A model generated the notes under the pieces. It was not told where the DNA came from. It saw only the letters and a list, made by a program, of their open reading frames with translations, and searched no databases. The position numbers and the translations under genes are program-made. From Pseudomonadota bacterium (lineage in GTDB: Bacteria; Pseudomonadota; Gammaproteobacteria; Burkholderiales; UBA9220), in assembly GCA_021845865.1 (NCBI GenBank), contig JAJZVC010000024.1, positions 1-42,760 of the forward strand: a stretch of 42,760 nt of DNA. The letters are read 5' to 3'. This document shows, one piece after another, positions 1-8,559 of this stretch. The first letter of the stretch is position 1. Each line of letters opens with the position of its first letter.

Positions 1-309
1 CCAGCTTCCGTGGATGGCGCCGGCTATCAAGTGGTGCTGGCTGACGGCGCCAAGCCGCAGCGGACCGTGGGCGAGCTCAAGAAACTGGGCATCGCCCCCC
101 TCGAACCGGTGGCGGACAGCCAGCCCGCCGCCCTCATCGCCCTGGAAAACCGCGACGGGACCGAGTACTGGCTGGTATTCAACAACTTCTACGTCATCAC
201 CCGCTACAACCACAGCACCCACTACGCCATGGCGGTGTTCCAGCTGGGCCGGGAAATCGCCGCCGGCCGCCAGCAGGACGGCGGTTCCGTGGCGACCGCC
301 GACCGCTGA
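1..309 (+). CDS. mltB: Membrane-bound lytic murein transglycosylase B, C-terminal end (partial)
   Basis: Only the last 102 codons are present, because the reading frame is already open at base 1. The piece contains the hallmark MltB C-terminal stretch: an ENRDGTEYWL strand followed by NFYVITRYNHSTHYAMAV, which forms part of the peptidoglycan-binding groove. MltB-family enzymes cleave the glycan strand of peptidoglycan to 1,6-anhydromuropeptides at the inner face of the outer membrane. The catalytic glutamate and any lipoprotein signal lie upstream of the window, so activity and anchoring cannot be judged. The next gene is convergent and ends 4 bases after this stop. Confidence 0.88.
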   Translation, partial: PASVDGAGYQVVLADGAKPQRTVGELKKLGIAPLEPVADSQPAALIALENRDGTEYWLVFNNFYVITRYNHSTHYAMAVFQLGREIAAGRQQDGGSVATADR

Positions 310-313
310 CCGA

Positions 314-1270
314 TCATTCCTCGACGCAAATATCGCCCCGGAGCGCGGCGCGTCCGGTATACGCCAGCAGGACGGCGATCACCCCAGTCAGGGCGGCCAT
401 CATCAGCCACGACAGCCCTCGGTAGAAAGCCAGGCCGGTATGCTGGAACATCAACAGGCTGGCGACGGTGAATGCCGCCGTGGGAAAGGAATAGGCCCAC
501 CAGGAGAGGTAGAAGCGGATACGGAACAACCGCCGCCCCAATACCGCCAGCAGCATCGCCAGGAACAAGGCCGAGTAGTACAGCACCCGAGCGAAGGCAT
601 CCAGGCCGCCGGCCAGCTGCAGGTAGGCGATGAACCCCACGGCGGGGGGAGCGATGAGGATGAAAAAGGTGGGCGCCAGCTTTTCCGGCAGGGGGTGGTG
701 AAAAATCACCCGGTTGAAAATGATGGTGAACAGCACCAGCCAGAACAGCACTCCCACGCTGAAGAACAGCCAGGAAATCTCGTGAAAGCCGTGGGCCACG
801 CCGGCGATTGGCACCAGGATATTCCCCACCACCGGAATGAACCAGGAGGGGTTGGAATGCTGGATCTCGAAGGCCGTGTGGCTGATCCAGCGGGACAGGA
901 CAAAGAGAGTGAAGCCCAGCTGGAGGGCCGCCCCGGCGGCCCATAGGGCCAGCGACAAACCGGGGTGGTAACGCAGCAGGGCCGTTCCCAGCAGGACGAG
1001 ACTGATGGAAAAAGTCGGAAAGAAGCTCAGCTTGACCGGGTGGCCGAGCTCCTTGATCACCTCTTCCCGGAAGCGGGCCAATTTAACGCCATAGCTTAAG
1101 GCCAGGAGCACAAACAGCAGCGCCGCCAACACCAGCATGGCGGCAGCGGGCGCCTCGGGGAAGCCGAGGATATCCACCGCCCGCTCCAGGGCCAGGGCAT
1201 AGCCTCCCAGCCCCATGATCATGGCGAAGAAGGACACTGGAAAAAAACGCAGGCGGGAAAAAGAGGACAT
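314..1270 (-). CDS. SLAC1/TehA-type (TDT family) anion channel or transporter
   Basis: An integral membrane protein of 318 residues made almost entirely of hydrophobic helices; about ten can be drawn, the usual number for the TDT/SLAC1 fold. The region around residues 150-175 (NPSWFIPVVGNILVPIAG, then HEISW.FFSVG) matches the family's conserved core, where tellurite-resistance protein TehA, C4-dicarboxylate exporters and plant SLAC1 align. The family moves anions such as chloride, nitrate, sulfite or dicarboxylates; the substrate here cannot be read from sequence. It stands alone between convergent mltB and the divergent CBS gene. I am sure of the family and unsure of the ligand. Confidence 0.82.
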   Translation of the reverse strand: MSSFSRLRFFPVSFFAMIMGLGGYALALERAVDILGFPEAPAAAMLVLAALLFVLLALSYGVKLARFREEVIKELGHPVKLSFFPTFSISLVLLGTALLRYHPGLSLALWAAGAALQLGFTLFVLSRWISHTAFEIQHSNPSWFIPVVGNILVPIAGVAHGFHEISWLFFSVGVLFWLVLFTIIFNRVIFHHPLPEKLAPTFFILIAPPAVGFIAYLQLAGGLDAFARVLYYSALFLAMLLAVLGRRLFRIRFYLSWWAYSFPTAAFTVASLLMFQHTGLAFYRGLSWLMMAALTGVIAVLLAYTGRAALRGDICVEE

Positions 1271-1395
1271 AGCCAGGCACCGACAATCGCAGGGGGAGCC
1301 AGCCTACCGCAACGCCCTCTCCGGAAGCAAGGGGCAGAGCGCGGGATTATGGGCTAGAATCGAGGCATACTTCATTCCGCACCGGAGGAGGCGAC

Positions 1396-1845
1396 ATGAT
1401 CATCCGCGACATTCTCGACATGAAAGGCGCCAAGCTCCACGCCATCTCCCCCGACCAGCCCCTGAGCGAGGCCGTCCACCGCATGATGGAACTGGACATC
1501 GGTTCCCTGCTGGTGATGGAGGGCGAGCGCCTGGCCGGCATCATCACCCCCCACGACGTGCTGCGGGCCCTGGACCACTGCCGCTGCGACCTCACCACCG
1601 TGCCGGTGCGCGAAGTCATGACCCAGAACCTTTACATCGGCAGCCCCGAGGACACCGTGGACGACGTGCGCGGGGTCATGACCGAGAACCACATCAGCCA
1701 CCTGCCGGTCATGGAGGACCACAAGCTGGTGGGGCTGATCTCCTTCCACGACGTGGCCAAGGCCGCCCTCAAGGCCGCCGCCTACGAAAACATGCTGCTG
1801 AAGCGCTACATCAAGAATTGGCCGGAAGAAAACCAACAGGCCTAG
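1396..1845 (+). CDS. CBS-domain-pair protein
   Basis: 149 residues that form little more than one Bateman module: CBS repeat 1 at about residues 8-60 (ends GIITPHDVLRAL) and repeat 2 at about 72-130 (VREVMTQN...GLISFHDVAKA). CBS pairs bind adenine nucleotides or S-adenosylmethionine and usually regulate another protein. No catalytic domain is attached, so a partner is likely but none is evident nearby. A strong ribosome site (GGAGGAG, 1384-1390) lies 5 bases before the ATG, and a TAGAAT at 1355-1360 could be the -10 box. It converges on mogA with a 7-base gap. Confidence 0.85.
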   Translation: MIIRDILDMKGAKLHAISPDQPLSEAVHRMMELDIGSLLVMEGERLAGIITPHDVLRALDHCRCDLTTVPVREVMTQNLYIGSPEDTVDDVRGVMTENHISHLPVMEDHKLVGLISFHDVAKAALKAAAYENMLLKRYIKNWPEENQQA

Positions 1846-1852
1846 GAAAGCG

Positions 1853-2395
1853 TCAGGCCTTGGGCTTTTGCGCCGACTTGGGACGGAAGGCCCGCACCGC
1901 CTCGTCCCGGGTTTCCAGGTAGGGGCCGCCGATGAGGTCGATGCAGTAGGGCACGGCGGCGAACACGCCATCGAGGGTTTCCTTGATCGCCTTGGGCTGG
2001 CCCGGCAGGTTGATAATCAGGCACCGGCCCCGCACCACCGCCACCTGGCGGGAAAGAATCGCCGTGGGCACGTATTTCAGGCTCACCGCCCGCATCTGCT
2101 CGCCGAAACCCGGCAGCACCTTGTCCGCCACCGCCAGGGTGGCTTCCGGGGTGATATCCCGGGGCGCCGGGCCGGTGCCGCCGGTGGTCAGCACCAGGCA
2201 GCATTCCTCGGCCATTTCCCTGAGCGCCGCCTCCACCAGGGGCTGTTCGTCGGGAATCAGCCGCGTCACCGTCTCGAAGGGGGTCAGCAGGGCCGCCTCC
2301 AGCCATTCCTTGAGGGCCGGCAGGCCCTTGTCCTCGTAGATGCCTTGGGAAGCCCGGTCGCTGATGCTGACCAAGCCGATGCGCGCGGCGCTCAT
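1853..2395 (-). CDS. mogA: Molybdopterin adenylyltransferase
   Basis: MogA adenylylates molybdopterin with ATP, the step before molybdate insertion in molybdenum cofactor synthesis. The protein (180 aa) starts with RIGLVSISDRASQGIYEDKG and carries the MoCF-biosynthesis signature LTTGGTGPAPRDITPEA; both are typical of the MogA/MoeA-C fold, and the length is close to E. coli MogA. Two starts are possible. ATG 2401 overlaps the darP stop as ATGA. ATG 2395 has a GAGGA six bases before it, so I chose that one. It is coupled to darP upstream, and a second cofactor gene (mobA) sits at 18298. Confidence 0.93.
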   Translation of the reverse strand: MSAARIGLVSISDRASQGIYEDKGLPALKEWLEAALLTPFETVTRLIPDEQPLVEAALREMAEECCLVLTTGGTGPAPRDITPEATLAVADKVLPGFGEQMRAVSLKYVPTAILSRQVAVVRGRCLIINLPGQPKAIKETLDGVFAAVPYCIDLIGGPYLETRDEAVRAFRPKSAQKPKA

Positions 2396-2397
2396 GC

Positions 2398-2952
2398 TCA
2401 TTCCTCGTCGTCCAGTTCCGTCCCGGCCTCGCCGCCCTCCTGCAGGGCCCGCAACGCCTTGAATAGGGCGCGGCTGCTCTTCGGCGGCTTGTTGGCCGAT
2501 TGCTCCTGGCGGGCATTGCGGATGAGGGCGCGCAGGTGCTGCAGGTCCGCCTGGGGATGCTGTTCCGCCACCTCCCCCAGGGCCTTGTCGTCTTCCAGCA
2601 GGCGCTCCCGCAGTTTCTCCAGACGGTGGAACTTGGCGTTCAGCTCCTTGGAATGCCCCGCCCACTCGTCCAGCTTGGCGCGGATGGGGGTAGGGTCCAC
2701 GTCCCGCATCAGCTTGCCGATGTACTGCATCTGCCGGCTGAGGGCGCCGAACTTGGTGATGCGCTTGGCCTCCTTCACCGCGTCGAGGAGGGATTCCGGC
2801 AGATCGAGCTGGGCCAGGCGGTCGTTGCCGAGGGCGACGAGCTGCTCACCCAGTTCCTGCAGGGCTTGCATGTCCTTCTTGCGGCGGGTCTTGCTGACGT
2901 AGGCGTCGTCCGCCTCATCGGAAAAATCTTCGGGTTCGGAATGGTGGCGCAT
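2398..2952 (-). CDS. darP: Dual-action ribosomal maturation protein DarP (YjgA)
   Basis: 184 aa, highly charged and helical, with the DarP/YjgA sequence pattern: SKTRRKKDMQALQELGEQLV near the N-terminus, then ITKFGALSRQMQYIGKLMRD at about residues 65-85. The family binds late 50S precursors and helps mature the peptidyl-transferase centre. The acidic tail (ELDDEE) overlaps the mogA start region. The gene is divergent from pmbA, an arrangement I recall as common in betaproteobacteria (darP-mogA against pmbA). The ATG at 2952 follows a plausible but weak ribosome site. Confidence 0.9.
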   Translation of the reverse strand: MRHHSEPEDFSDEADDAYVSKTRRKKDMQALQELGEQLVALGNDRLAQLDLPESLLDAVKEAKRITKFGALSRQMQYIGKLMRDVDPTPIRAKLDEWAGHSKELNAKFHRLEKLRERLLEDDKALGEVAEQHPQADLQHLRALIRNARQEQSANKPPKSSRALFKALRALQEGGEAGTELDDEE

Positions 2953-3042
2953 GGTGACAGTGGGAAACGGCTAACTTTGCTATCATAGCCGCTTTTGGAG
3001 GGCCGCGCGAACGGCCCCCGCGGACAGCGAGGAGTTTCACCC

Positions 3043-4383
3043 GTGGCAGAGAGCCGATTTTCCCACACCATCGACGACCTCAAGCACATCATCCGCGACG
3101 CCCTAGCGCAGGCCAAGGCCGCGGGCGCCAGCGACTGCGAGGCGGAGGTTTCCCAGGCCTTCGGCCAGGACGTGACGGTGCGCCACGGCGAGGTGGAAAC
3201 CATCGAGTACAACCGCGACAAGGGGCTCAGCGTGTCGGTGTACTTCGGCAAGAAGCGCGGCCACGCCAGCACTTCCGACCTCTCGCCCCAGGCGGTGAAG
3301 GACACGGTGGCGGCGGCGGTGAGCATCGCCCGCTACACCGCCAGCGACGAATTCGCCGGTTTGGCGGACGCGGAATGCCTGGCGACGGACATCCCCGACC
3401 TGGACCTGTACCACCCCTGGGACCTGCCGGTGGACGAAGCCATCGACCTCGCCCGCCGCATCGAGGCGGCGGCCTTCGCCGTGGATTCCCGCATCACCAA
3501 TTCCGAGGGCGCCACGGCCTCCAACCATGAATCCCAGTTCGTCTACGGCAACTCCCTCGGCTTCCTCGCCGGCTACCCGGCCTCCCGCCATGCCTTCAGC
3601 TGCTCGGTGATCGCCGAGACGTCGGGGGGGATGCAGCGGGATTACTGGTATTCCACGGCCCGCAACGCCACGGACCTGGAGCGGGCCGAGGACGTGGGCC
3701 GCCGCGCCGGGACGCGCACCGCCCGCCGGGTGGACGCCCGCCGGGTGAAGACCGGCGACGTGCCGGTGGTCTTCGAGGCCCCCGTGGCGGCCGGCCTGCT
3801 GGGGCATTTCGTTTCCGCCGTCAGCGGCGGCAGCCTGTACCGCAAATCCTCCTTCCTCCTGGACAGCCTGGGCCAGCAAGTCTTCGCCCCCTTCGTCCAG
3901 CTGCGGGAACGCCCCCACCTGGCCCGGGGCCTGGCCAGCAGTCCCTTCGACAACGAGGGCGTGGCCACCCGGGACCGGGACGTGGTGATGGACGGCGTGG
4001 TGCAGGGCTATTTTCTCGGCAGCTACAGCGCCCGCAAGCTGGGGATGCGGACCACCGGCAACGCCGGCGGCTGCCACAACCTGATTCTGGAGCCCGGCGA
4101 CCTGGACCTGCCCGGCCTGCTGAAGAAAATGGGCACCGGCCTGCTGGTGACCGAACTCCTGGGCCACGGCATCAACCCCGTGACCGGCGACTATTCCCGC
4201 GGCGCCGCGGGCTTCTGGGTGGAAAACGGGGAAATCCAGTATCCGGTGGAGGAAATCACCATCGCCGGCAACCTCAAGGACATGTTCCGCGACATCGCGG
4301 CGGTGGGCAAGGACGTGGAAGCGCGCGGCTCCAAGCAGTGCGGCTCGATTCTGATCGAGCGCATGACCGTCGCGGGGGAATAG
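3043..4383 (+). CDS. pmbA: Metalloprotease PmbA/TldE
   Basis: 446 aa, a member of the TldD/PmbA family, which forms a TldD-TldE heterodimer that degrades unfolded peptides and matures peptides such as microcin B17. Visible family features are RHGEVETIEYNRDKGLSVSV near residue 45, ATRDRDVVMDGVVQGYFLGSY and MRTTGNAGGCHNLILEPGD in the middle to C-terminal half, and LLVTELLGHGINPVTGDYSRGAAG. TldE is the partner without the HExxxH zinc site, which fits the lack of that motif here. The GTG at 3043 was chosen because GCGAGGAG (3027-3034) precedes it and because an open frame reaching back to 2995 adds only low-complexity residues. No tldD is in the window. Confidence 0.92.
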   Translation: MAESRFSHTIDDLKHIIRDALAQAKAAGASDCEAEVSQAFGQDVTVRHGEVETIEYNRDKGLSVSVYFGKKRGHASTSDLSPQAVKDTVAAAVSIARYTASDEFAGLADAECLATDIPDLDLYHPWDLPVDEAIDLARRIEAAAFAVDSRITNSEGATASNHESQFVYGNSLGFLAGYPASRHAFSCSVIAETSGGMQRDYWYSTARNATDLERAEDVGRRAGTRTARRVDARRVKTGDVPVVFEAPVAAGLLGHFVSAVSGGSLYRKSSFLLDSLGQQVFAPFVQLRERPHLARGLASSPFDNEGVATRDRDVVMDGVVQGYFLGSYSARKLGMRTTGNAGGCHNLILEPGDLDLPGLLKKMGTGLLVTELLGHGINPVTGDYSRGAAGFWVENGEIQYPVEEITIAGNLKDMFRDIAAVGKDVEARGSKQCGSILIERMTVAGE

Positions 4384-4390
4384 CGCCGCG

Positions 4391-6361
4391 TCACCCCTGC
4401 AGCAGGCGGATTTCCGCCGCCGCCAAATCCTGGGGAGCCCCCTTCAGAATCAGCACGTCCCCCGCCTCCAGCATGGTTTCCGGCTGGGGATCGAGGGCGC
4501 GGATGTTGCGCCGCCGCACCGCCGTCACCTGCACCAGCAGGCTCTCCAGGTCCAGCTCGCCGAGGGTCTTGCCCAGCGCCGCCGCCCCTTCGCCGATGGC
4601 GATGGAGAACAGGCGGGGCTGGACCTTCTCGCTGGCCTCGAATTCCTCGTCCGTGGCGCCGTGGAAGAATCCCCGCAGCAGGTCGTAGCGGGCCTCCCGC
4701 ACTTGGCGCACGCGCCGCACCACCCGCGCCAGGGGAACCCCCAGCAGCATCAGGGCGTGGGAGGCGAGCATCAGGCTGCCCTCCAGCACCTCCGGCACCA
4801 CTTCCGCCGCGCCCGCCTGCTTCAGCTTGTCCAGGTCGGTGTCGTCCAGGGTGCGCACCACCACCGGCAGCTCGGGCCGCAGCTCCTGGACGTGGCCGAG
4901 GATTTTCAGCGCCGAGGCCGCGTCGGCGTAACTCACCACCAGGGCCTTGGCCCGGTTGAGGCCCGCCGCCATCAGCACCTCCCGCCGGGCCGCGTCGCCG
5001 TAGACCACGCTTTCGCCCGCCGCCGCCGCGGCCTTGACCCGCTGGGGATCGATGTCCAGGGCAATGAAGGGGATCCCTTCCTGTTCCAGGAAGCGGGACA
5101 AGTGCTGGCCGCTGCGGCCATAGCCGCAGACGATGACGTGGTTGGTGGTGCCGAAGGTCTTGATGGCGATCTCATGCAGCTGGGTCGCCCGGTTGGCCCA
5201 CTCCCCCCCCGCCAGGCGGCGGGCAAGGAATTCGTTGTGGTGGATGATGAAGGGCGCCGCCAGCATCGACAGCACCATGGCCGTGAGAACAATCTGCAGG
5301 GTCTGCGGGTCGACAAGATGCAGCCCTGCCGCCTGGGACAACAGCACGAAGCCGAACTCCCCCGCCTGGGCCAGGGACAGGCCGGTGCGCATCGCCACTC
5401 CCCGGTCGGAGCCGCGCAGCATGGCCAGCCCCATCACCAGCAGGGTCTTGCCCGCCAGCAGCACCGCCAGCAGCAGGGCAATCCAGAGGAAATTGGCGGC
5501 CACCACCCGCACATCCAGCAACATGCCGATGGTGACGAAGAACAGGCCCAGCAGCACGTCACGGAAGGGCTTGATGTCCGCCTCCACCTGGTAGCGGAAT
5601 TCGGTCTCGGAAATCAGCATTCCGGCAAGGAAAGCGCCCAGGGCCAGGGACAGGCCGGACAAAGCCGTCAGCCAGGCCAGGCCGAGGGTCACCAGGAGCA
5701 CGTTGAGCATGAACAGCTCGGTGGATTTGCGCCGGGCCACCTGGTGGAACCAGGGACGCATCAGCTTCTGGCCGAAGAAAAGCAGCAGGAACAGCACCAC
5801 CGCCGCCTTGGCGAAGGCGGCCGCCAAGGTGCCGGCGAGATTCCCCCCGGGGGCGGCGAGGGCGGGAATCAGGATCAGCAGCGGCACCACCGCCAAGTCC
5901 TGGAAGAGGAGGACGCCGATGATCTGCTTGCCGTGCTGGGAATGGAGCTCGATACGCTCGGCCAGCATCTTGCTGACAATGGCGGTGGAGGACATGGCCA
6001 GGGCGCCTCCCAAGGCAACGCCCGCCTGCCATTTCTCGCCGAACAGGAGGGCGATGGCCAGCACCCCCAGCAGCGTAACCGCCACCTGGGCCGTGCCGAG
6101 GCCGAACACCACGCCCCGCATGGCCTTCAACTGGGGCAGGCTGAACTCCAAGCCGACGCTGAACATCAGGAACACCACCCCGAACTCGGCCAGGGCCGTC
6201 CCTTCCTCGCTTTCCGGCAGCCAGCCGAGGCCGTGGGGGCCGGCGACGATGCCCACCAGGAGATAGCCCAGCAGGGGCGGCAGGCGCAGGGTGCGGAACA
6301 GGGCCACCACCAGCACCGAAGCGGCGAGGAGAATCAGGACTAACTGTAGGGTACCGTGCAT
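4391..6361 (-). CDS. Kef-type K+/H+ antiporter with RCK (TrkA) domains
   Basis: 656 aa CPA2-family antiporter of the inner membrane. Residues 1-375 form about 12 membrane helices, including the conserved FQDLAVVP at 153-160. A Rossmann RCK/TrkA-N domain begins at about 406 with VCGYGRSGQ at 411-419, and a TrkA-C domain spans about 570-656 (FEASEKVQPRLFSIAIGEGA). Kef proteins exchange K+ for H+ and are gated by nucleotides or glutathione adducts through the RCK domain. The glutathione-binding residues cannot be confirmed by eye, so KefB/KefC-like or YbaL-like are both possible. The gene is divergent from kdsD with 66 bases between the starts. Confidence 0.88.
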   Translation of the reverse strand: MHGTLQLVLILLAASVLVVALFRTLRLPPLLGYLLVGIVAGPHGLGWLPESEEGTALAEFGVVFLMFSVGLEFSLPQLKAMRGVVFGLGTAQVAVTLLGVLAIALLFGEKWQAGVALGGALAMSSTAIVSKMLAERIELHSQHGKQIIGVLLFQDLAVVPLLILIPALAAPGGNLAGTLAAAFAKAAVVLFLLLFFGQKLMRPWFHQVARRKSTELFMLNVLLVTLGLAWLTALSGLSLALGAFLAGMLISETEFRYQVEADIKPFRDVLLGLFFVTIGMLLDVRVVAANFLWIALLLAVLLAGKTLLVMGLAMLRGSDRGVAMRTGLSLAQAGEFGFVLLSQAAGLHLVDPQTLQIVLTAMVLSMLAAPFIIHHNEFLARRLAGGEWANRATQLHEIAIKTFGTTNHVIVCGYGRSGQHLSRFLEQEGIPFIALDIDPQRVKAAAAAGESVVYGDAARREVLMAAGLNRAKALVVSYADAASALKILGHVQELRPELPVVVRTLDDTDLDKLKQAGAAEVVPEVLEGSLMLASHALMLLGVPLARVVRRVRQVREARYDLLRGFFHGATDEEFEASEKVQPRLFSIAIGEGAAALGKTLGELDLESLLVQVTAVRRRNIRALDPQPETMLEAGDVLILKGAPQDLAAAEIRLLQG

Positions 6362-6410
6362 GGGTCGGGCTTGGGTTAAATGCGAATTGCGGCGGCGGGA
6401 TGCAAACTCT

Positions 6411-6419
6411 TGGTATAAT
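6411..6419 (+). promoter_or_regulatory. Extended -10 promoter of the kdsD-lpt operon
   Basis: TGGTATAAT is a consensus TATAAT hexamer with an upstream TG (extended -10). No good -35 sits 17 bases upstream, which extended -10 promoters tolerate. Its last base is 8 nt before the kdsD ATG, so transcription would start at or within a few bases of the start codon. Confidence 0.6.
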
Positions 6420-6427
6420 CGCGCCTT

Positions 6428-7426
6428 ATGACTGCATCTGCAACGATTTCCCCCTCGCTCACGCCGAAAGCCCTCGATCTGGCCCGTGAAGTGTTGTCCA
6501 TCGAGGCCAAGGCGGTGGAGTCCCTGATCGGCCGGCTCGACGCCAGTTTCCTGGCGGCGCTGGAGCTCATTCTACACTGCCGCGGCCGCGTTGTGGTCAG
6601 CGGCATGGGCAAATCCGGCCACATCGGGCGCAAGATCGCCGCCACCCTCGCCAGCACCGGCACGCCGGCCTTCTTCGTCCATCCCGGCGAAGCCAGCCAC
6701 GGCGACCTGGGCATGATCACCCACGACGACGTGGTGATCGCCCTCTCCAATTCCGGCGAAAGCGCCGAATTGCTGACCATCGTGCCCCTGCTGAAGCGCC
6801 ACGGCGCCAAGCTGATTTCCATGACCGGCAATGCCCGCTCCACCCTGGCCCGGGAGGCCGACGTCCATCTGGACGCCAGCGTGGAACAGGAAGCCTGCCC
6901 CCTTGGCCTGGCGCCCACCGCCAGCACCACCGCCGCCCTGGCCCTGGGCGACGCCCTGGCCGTGGCCCTGCTGGATGCCCGCGGCTTCGGCGCCGAGGAC
7001 TTCGCCAAGACCCACCCCGGCGGCGCCCTGGGCCGGCGGCTGCTGGTTCACGTGGCCGACGTGATGCGCGGCGGCGAAGGCATCCCCAAGGTCCCCCAGG
7101 GGGTGACCCTGGCCGACGCCCTGCTGGAAATGACCCGCAAGGGCCTGGGCATGACCGCCATCGTCGACGCGGACGGCCGGGCGGTGGGCGTGTTCACCGA
7201 CGGCGACCTGCGCCGCGCCCTGGACCGTCCCGTGGACATCCACGCCACCCCCATCGACGAGGTGATGACCCCCAATCCCCGCGCCATCCATCCCCAGCGC
7301 CTGGCGGCGGAAGCGGTGCAGGTGATGGACGAGCGCAAGATCAATGGCCTGCTGGTGGCGGACGACAGTGGCCGCCTGGTGGGCGCCCTCAACATGCACG
7401 ACCTGCTGCGGGCGGGAGTGGTCTGA
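6428..7426 (+). CDS. kdsD: Arabinose-5-phosphate isomerase (KdsD/KpsF family)
   Basis: Converts D-ribulose-5-phosphate to D-arabinose-5-phosphate, the first committed step of Kdo synthesis for LPS. 332 aa, normal for the family. A SIS sugar-isomerase domain occupies about residues 35-170, with SGMGKSGHIGRKIA at 58-71 and SNSGESAEL at about 107-115. Two CBS repeats follow from about 205 (VADVMRG..., then IDEVMTPNPRAIHPQ). It leads the Kdo/LPS export operon and is followed by kdsC after 30 bases. The ATG lacks a Shine-Dalgarno sequence and lies almost on the predicted transcription start. Confidence 0.96.
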   Translation: MTASATISPSLTPKALDLAREVLSIEAKAVESLIGRLDASFLAALELILHCRGRVVVSGMGKSGHIGRKIAATLASTGTPAFFVHPGEASHGDLGMITHDDVVIALSNSGESAELLTIVPLLKRHGAKLISMTGNARSTLAREADVHLDASVEQEACPLGLAPTASTTAALALGDALAVALLDARGFGAEDFAKTHPGGALGRRLLVHVADVMRGGEGIPKVPQGVTLADALLEMTRKGLGMTAIVDADGRAVGVFTDGDLRRALDRPVDIHATPIDEVMTPNPRAIHPQRLAAEAVQVMDERKINGLLVADDSGRLVGALNMHDLLRAGVV

Positions 7427-7456
7427 CAACGATAACAAGCAAGGGAGAACCCTGAC

Positions 7457-7981
7457 ATGCACCTCACCATGGAACGGGCGCGCAACATTCGCCTGATCGT
7501 TTTCGACGTGGACGGCGTCATGACCGACGGCACCCTGTTTCTGGGCGACGACGGCCAGGAATACAAAGGCTTCAATTCCCTCGACGGCCACGGCCTGAAA
7601 ATGCTCAAGGGCACCGGCGTCGAACTGGCCATCATCACCGGCCGTTCCTCCAAGGTGGTGGAAATGCGCGCCGCCAACCTGGGCATCGAGCACGTCTACC
7701 AGGGCTGCCATGACAAGCTCGCCCCTCTCCAGGAACTCCTCGCCAAGCTGGGCGTCGCGCCGGAAAACGCCGCCTTCATGGGCGACGACGTGGTGGACCT
7801 GCCCCCCATGCGCCACTGCGGCATGGCCTTCACCGTCCCCCACGCCCCGTCCCTGGTGAAGGAACGGGCCCATTACATCACCCACACCCCCGCCGGCCAC
7901 GGCGCGGTGCGGGAAGTGTGCGAACTGGTGATGCAGGCCCACGGCACCTACGCCGACGCCATGGCGCCTTATATCGGCTGA
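7457..7981 (+). CDS. kdsC: 3-deoxy-D-manno-octulosonate-8-phosphate phosphatase
   Basis: Removes phosphate from Kdo-8-phosphate to give Kdo. 174 aa, a C0-type HAD phosphatase with the nucleophile motif FDVDGVMTDG (Asp17, Asp19), the threonine/serine motif IITGRSS, and the acid motif FMGDDVVDLPPM. These tetrameric enzymes have no cap domain, which fits the short length. A GGGAGA (7443-7448) sits 8 bases before the ATG. The stop overlaps the lptC start as TGATG-type coupling (the A of TGA is the A of ATG at 7981). Confidence 0.95.
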   Translation: MHLTMERARNIRLIVFDVDGVMTDGTLFLGDDGQEYKGFNSLDGHGLKMLKGTGVELAIITGRSSKVVEMRAANLGIEHVYQGCHDKLAPLQELLAKLGVAPENAAFMGDDVVDLPPMRHCGMAFTVPHAPSLVKERAHYITHTPAGHGAVREVCELVMQAHGTYADAMAPYIG

Positions 7982-8559
7982 TGAAAGCGCGCTCCGCCCC
8001 GTGGTTTCCCGTCGTCCTGCTGGCCCTGCTGGCGGCGCTGACCTATTGGCTGGAGCGCAGCGTGCAGGCCTCGCTGCCGAAAAAGGACGGCAGCCAGCGC
8101 CACGACCCGGACTACTACGTGGAAAACTTCACCGCCATCCGCCTGGGCCCCGACGGCCAGCCCCAATCCCGGCTGGTGGCGGAGAAAATGACCCACTACC
8201 CGGACGACGACACCACCCACCTGATCGCCCCGCATTTCTACCGCCTCGGCAAGGACAAGCCCCTCAGCTCGATCCAGTCCCGGACCGGCACGGCCTCCCG
8301 CGACGGCGAGGACCTCTACTTCATCGACGACGTCAAGGCCGTGCGGGACGCCTACGGCGACCGCAGCGCCATGACCGTGACCACCAGCTGGCTGCACCTG
8401 GTGCCGGACAAGGACACCGCCGACACGGACCGGCCGGTGGAAATCCAGGATGCCCAGACCCACATCCACGGCGTCGGCCTCCATGTGGACAACAAGACCC
8501 AGATCATCCAACTGCAATCCCGCGTGAGGGCTCGCTATGACAAAAAACCGCAATCCTAG
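7981..8559 (+). CDS. lptC: LPS export system protein LptC
   Basis: 192 aa with one N-terminal membrane helix at about residues 8-26 and a periplasmic beta-jellyroll. Motifs typical of the family are YYVENFTAIRLGPDGQPQ, RLVAEKMTHYPDDDT, and the C-terminal strand region AQTHIHGVGLHVDNKTQIIQ. LptC couples the LptBFG transporter to the LptA bridge and accepts LPS from the inner membrane. The ATG at 7981 overlaps the kdsC stop by one base, and the 3' end overlaps lptA by 23 bases. Together with lptA and lptB this is the standard export block; lptF and lptG are not in the window. Confidence 0.92.
   Translation: MKARSAPWFPVVLLALLAALTYWLERSVQASLPKKDGSQRHDPDYYVENFTAIRLGPDGQPQSRLVAEKMTHYPDDDTTHLIAPHFYRLGKDKPLSSIQSRTGTASRDGEDLYFIDDVKAVRDAYGDRSAMTVTTSWLHLVPDKDTADTDRPVEIQDAQTHIHGVGLHVDNKTQIIQLQSRVRARYDKKPQS

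Noticed and set aside
1215-1922. Plus-strand frame spanning the CBS gene (235 codons)
   Set aside because: Arg/Pro/His-rich out-of-frame reading of the CBS gene, which itself has a strong ribosome site and clear domains.
4661-6343. Long plus-strand open frame opposite the Kef antiporter (560 codons)
   Set aside because: His/Gln-rich, no domains, and fully inside a gene with membrane and RCK domains on the other strand.
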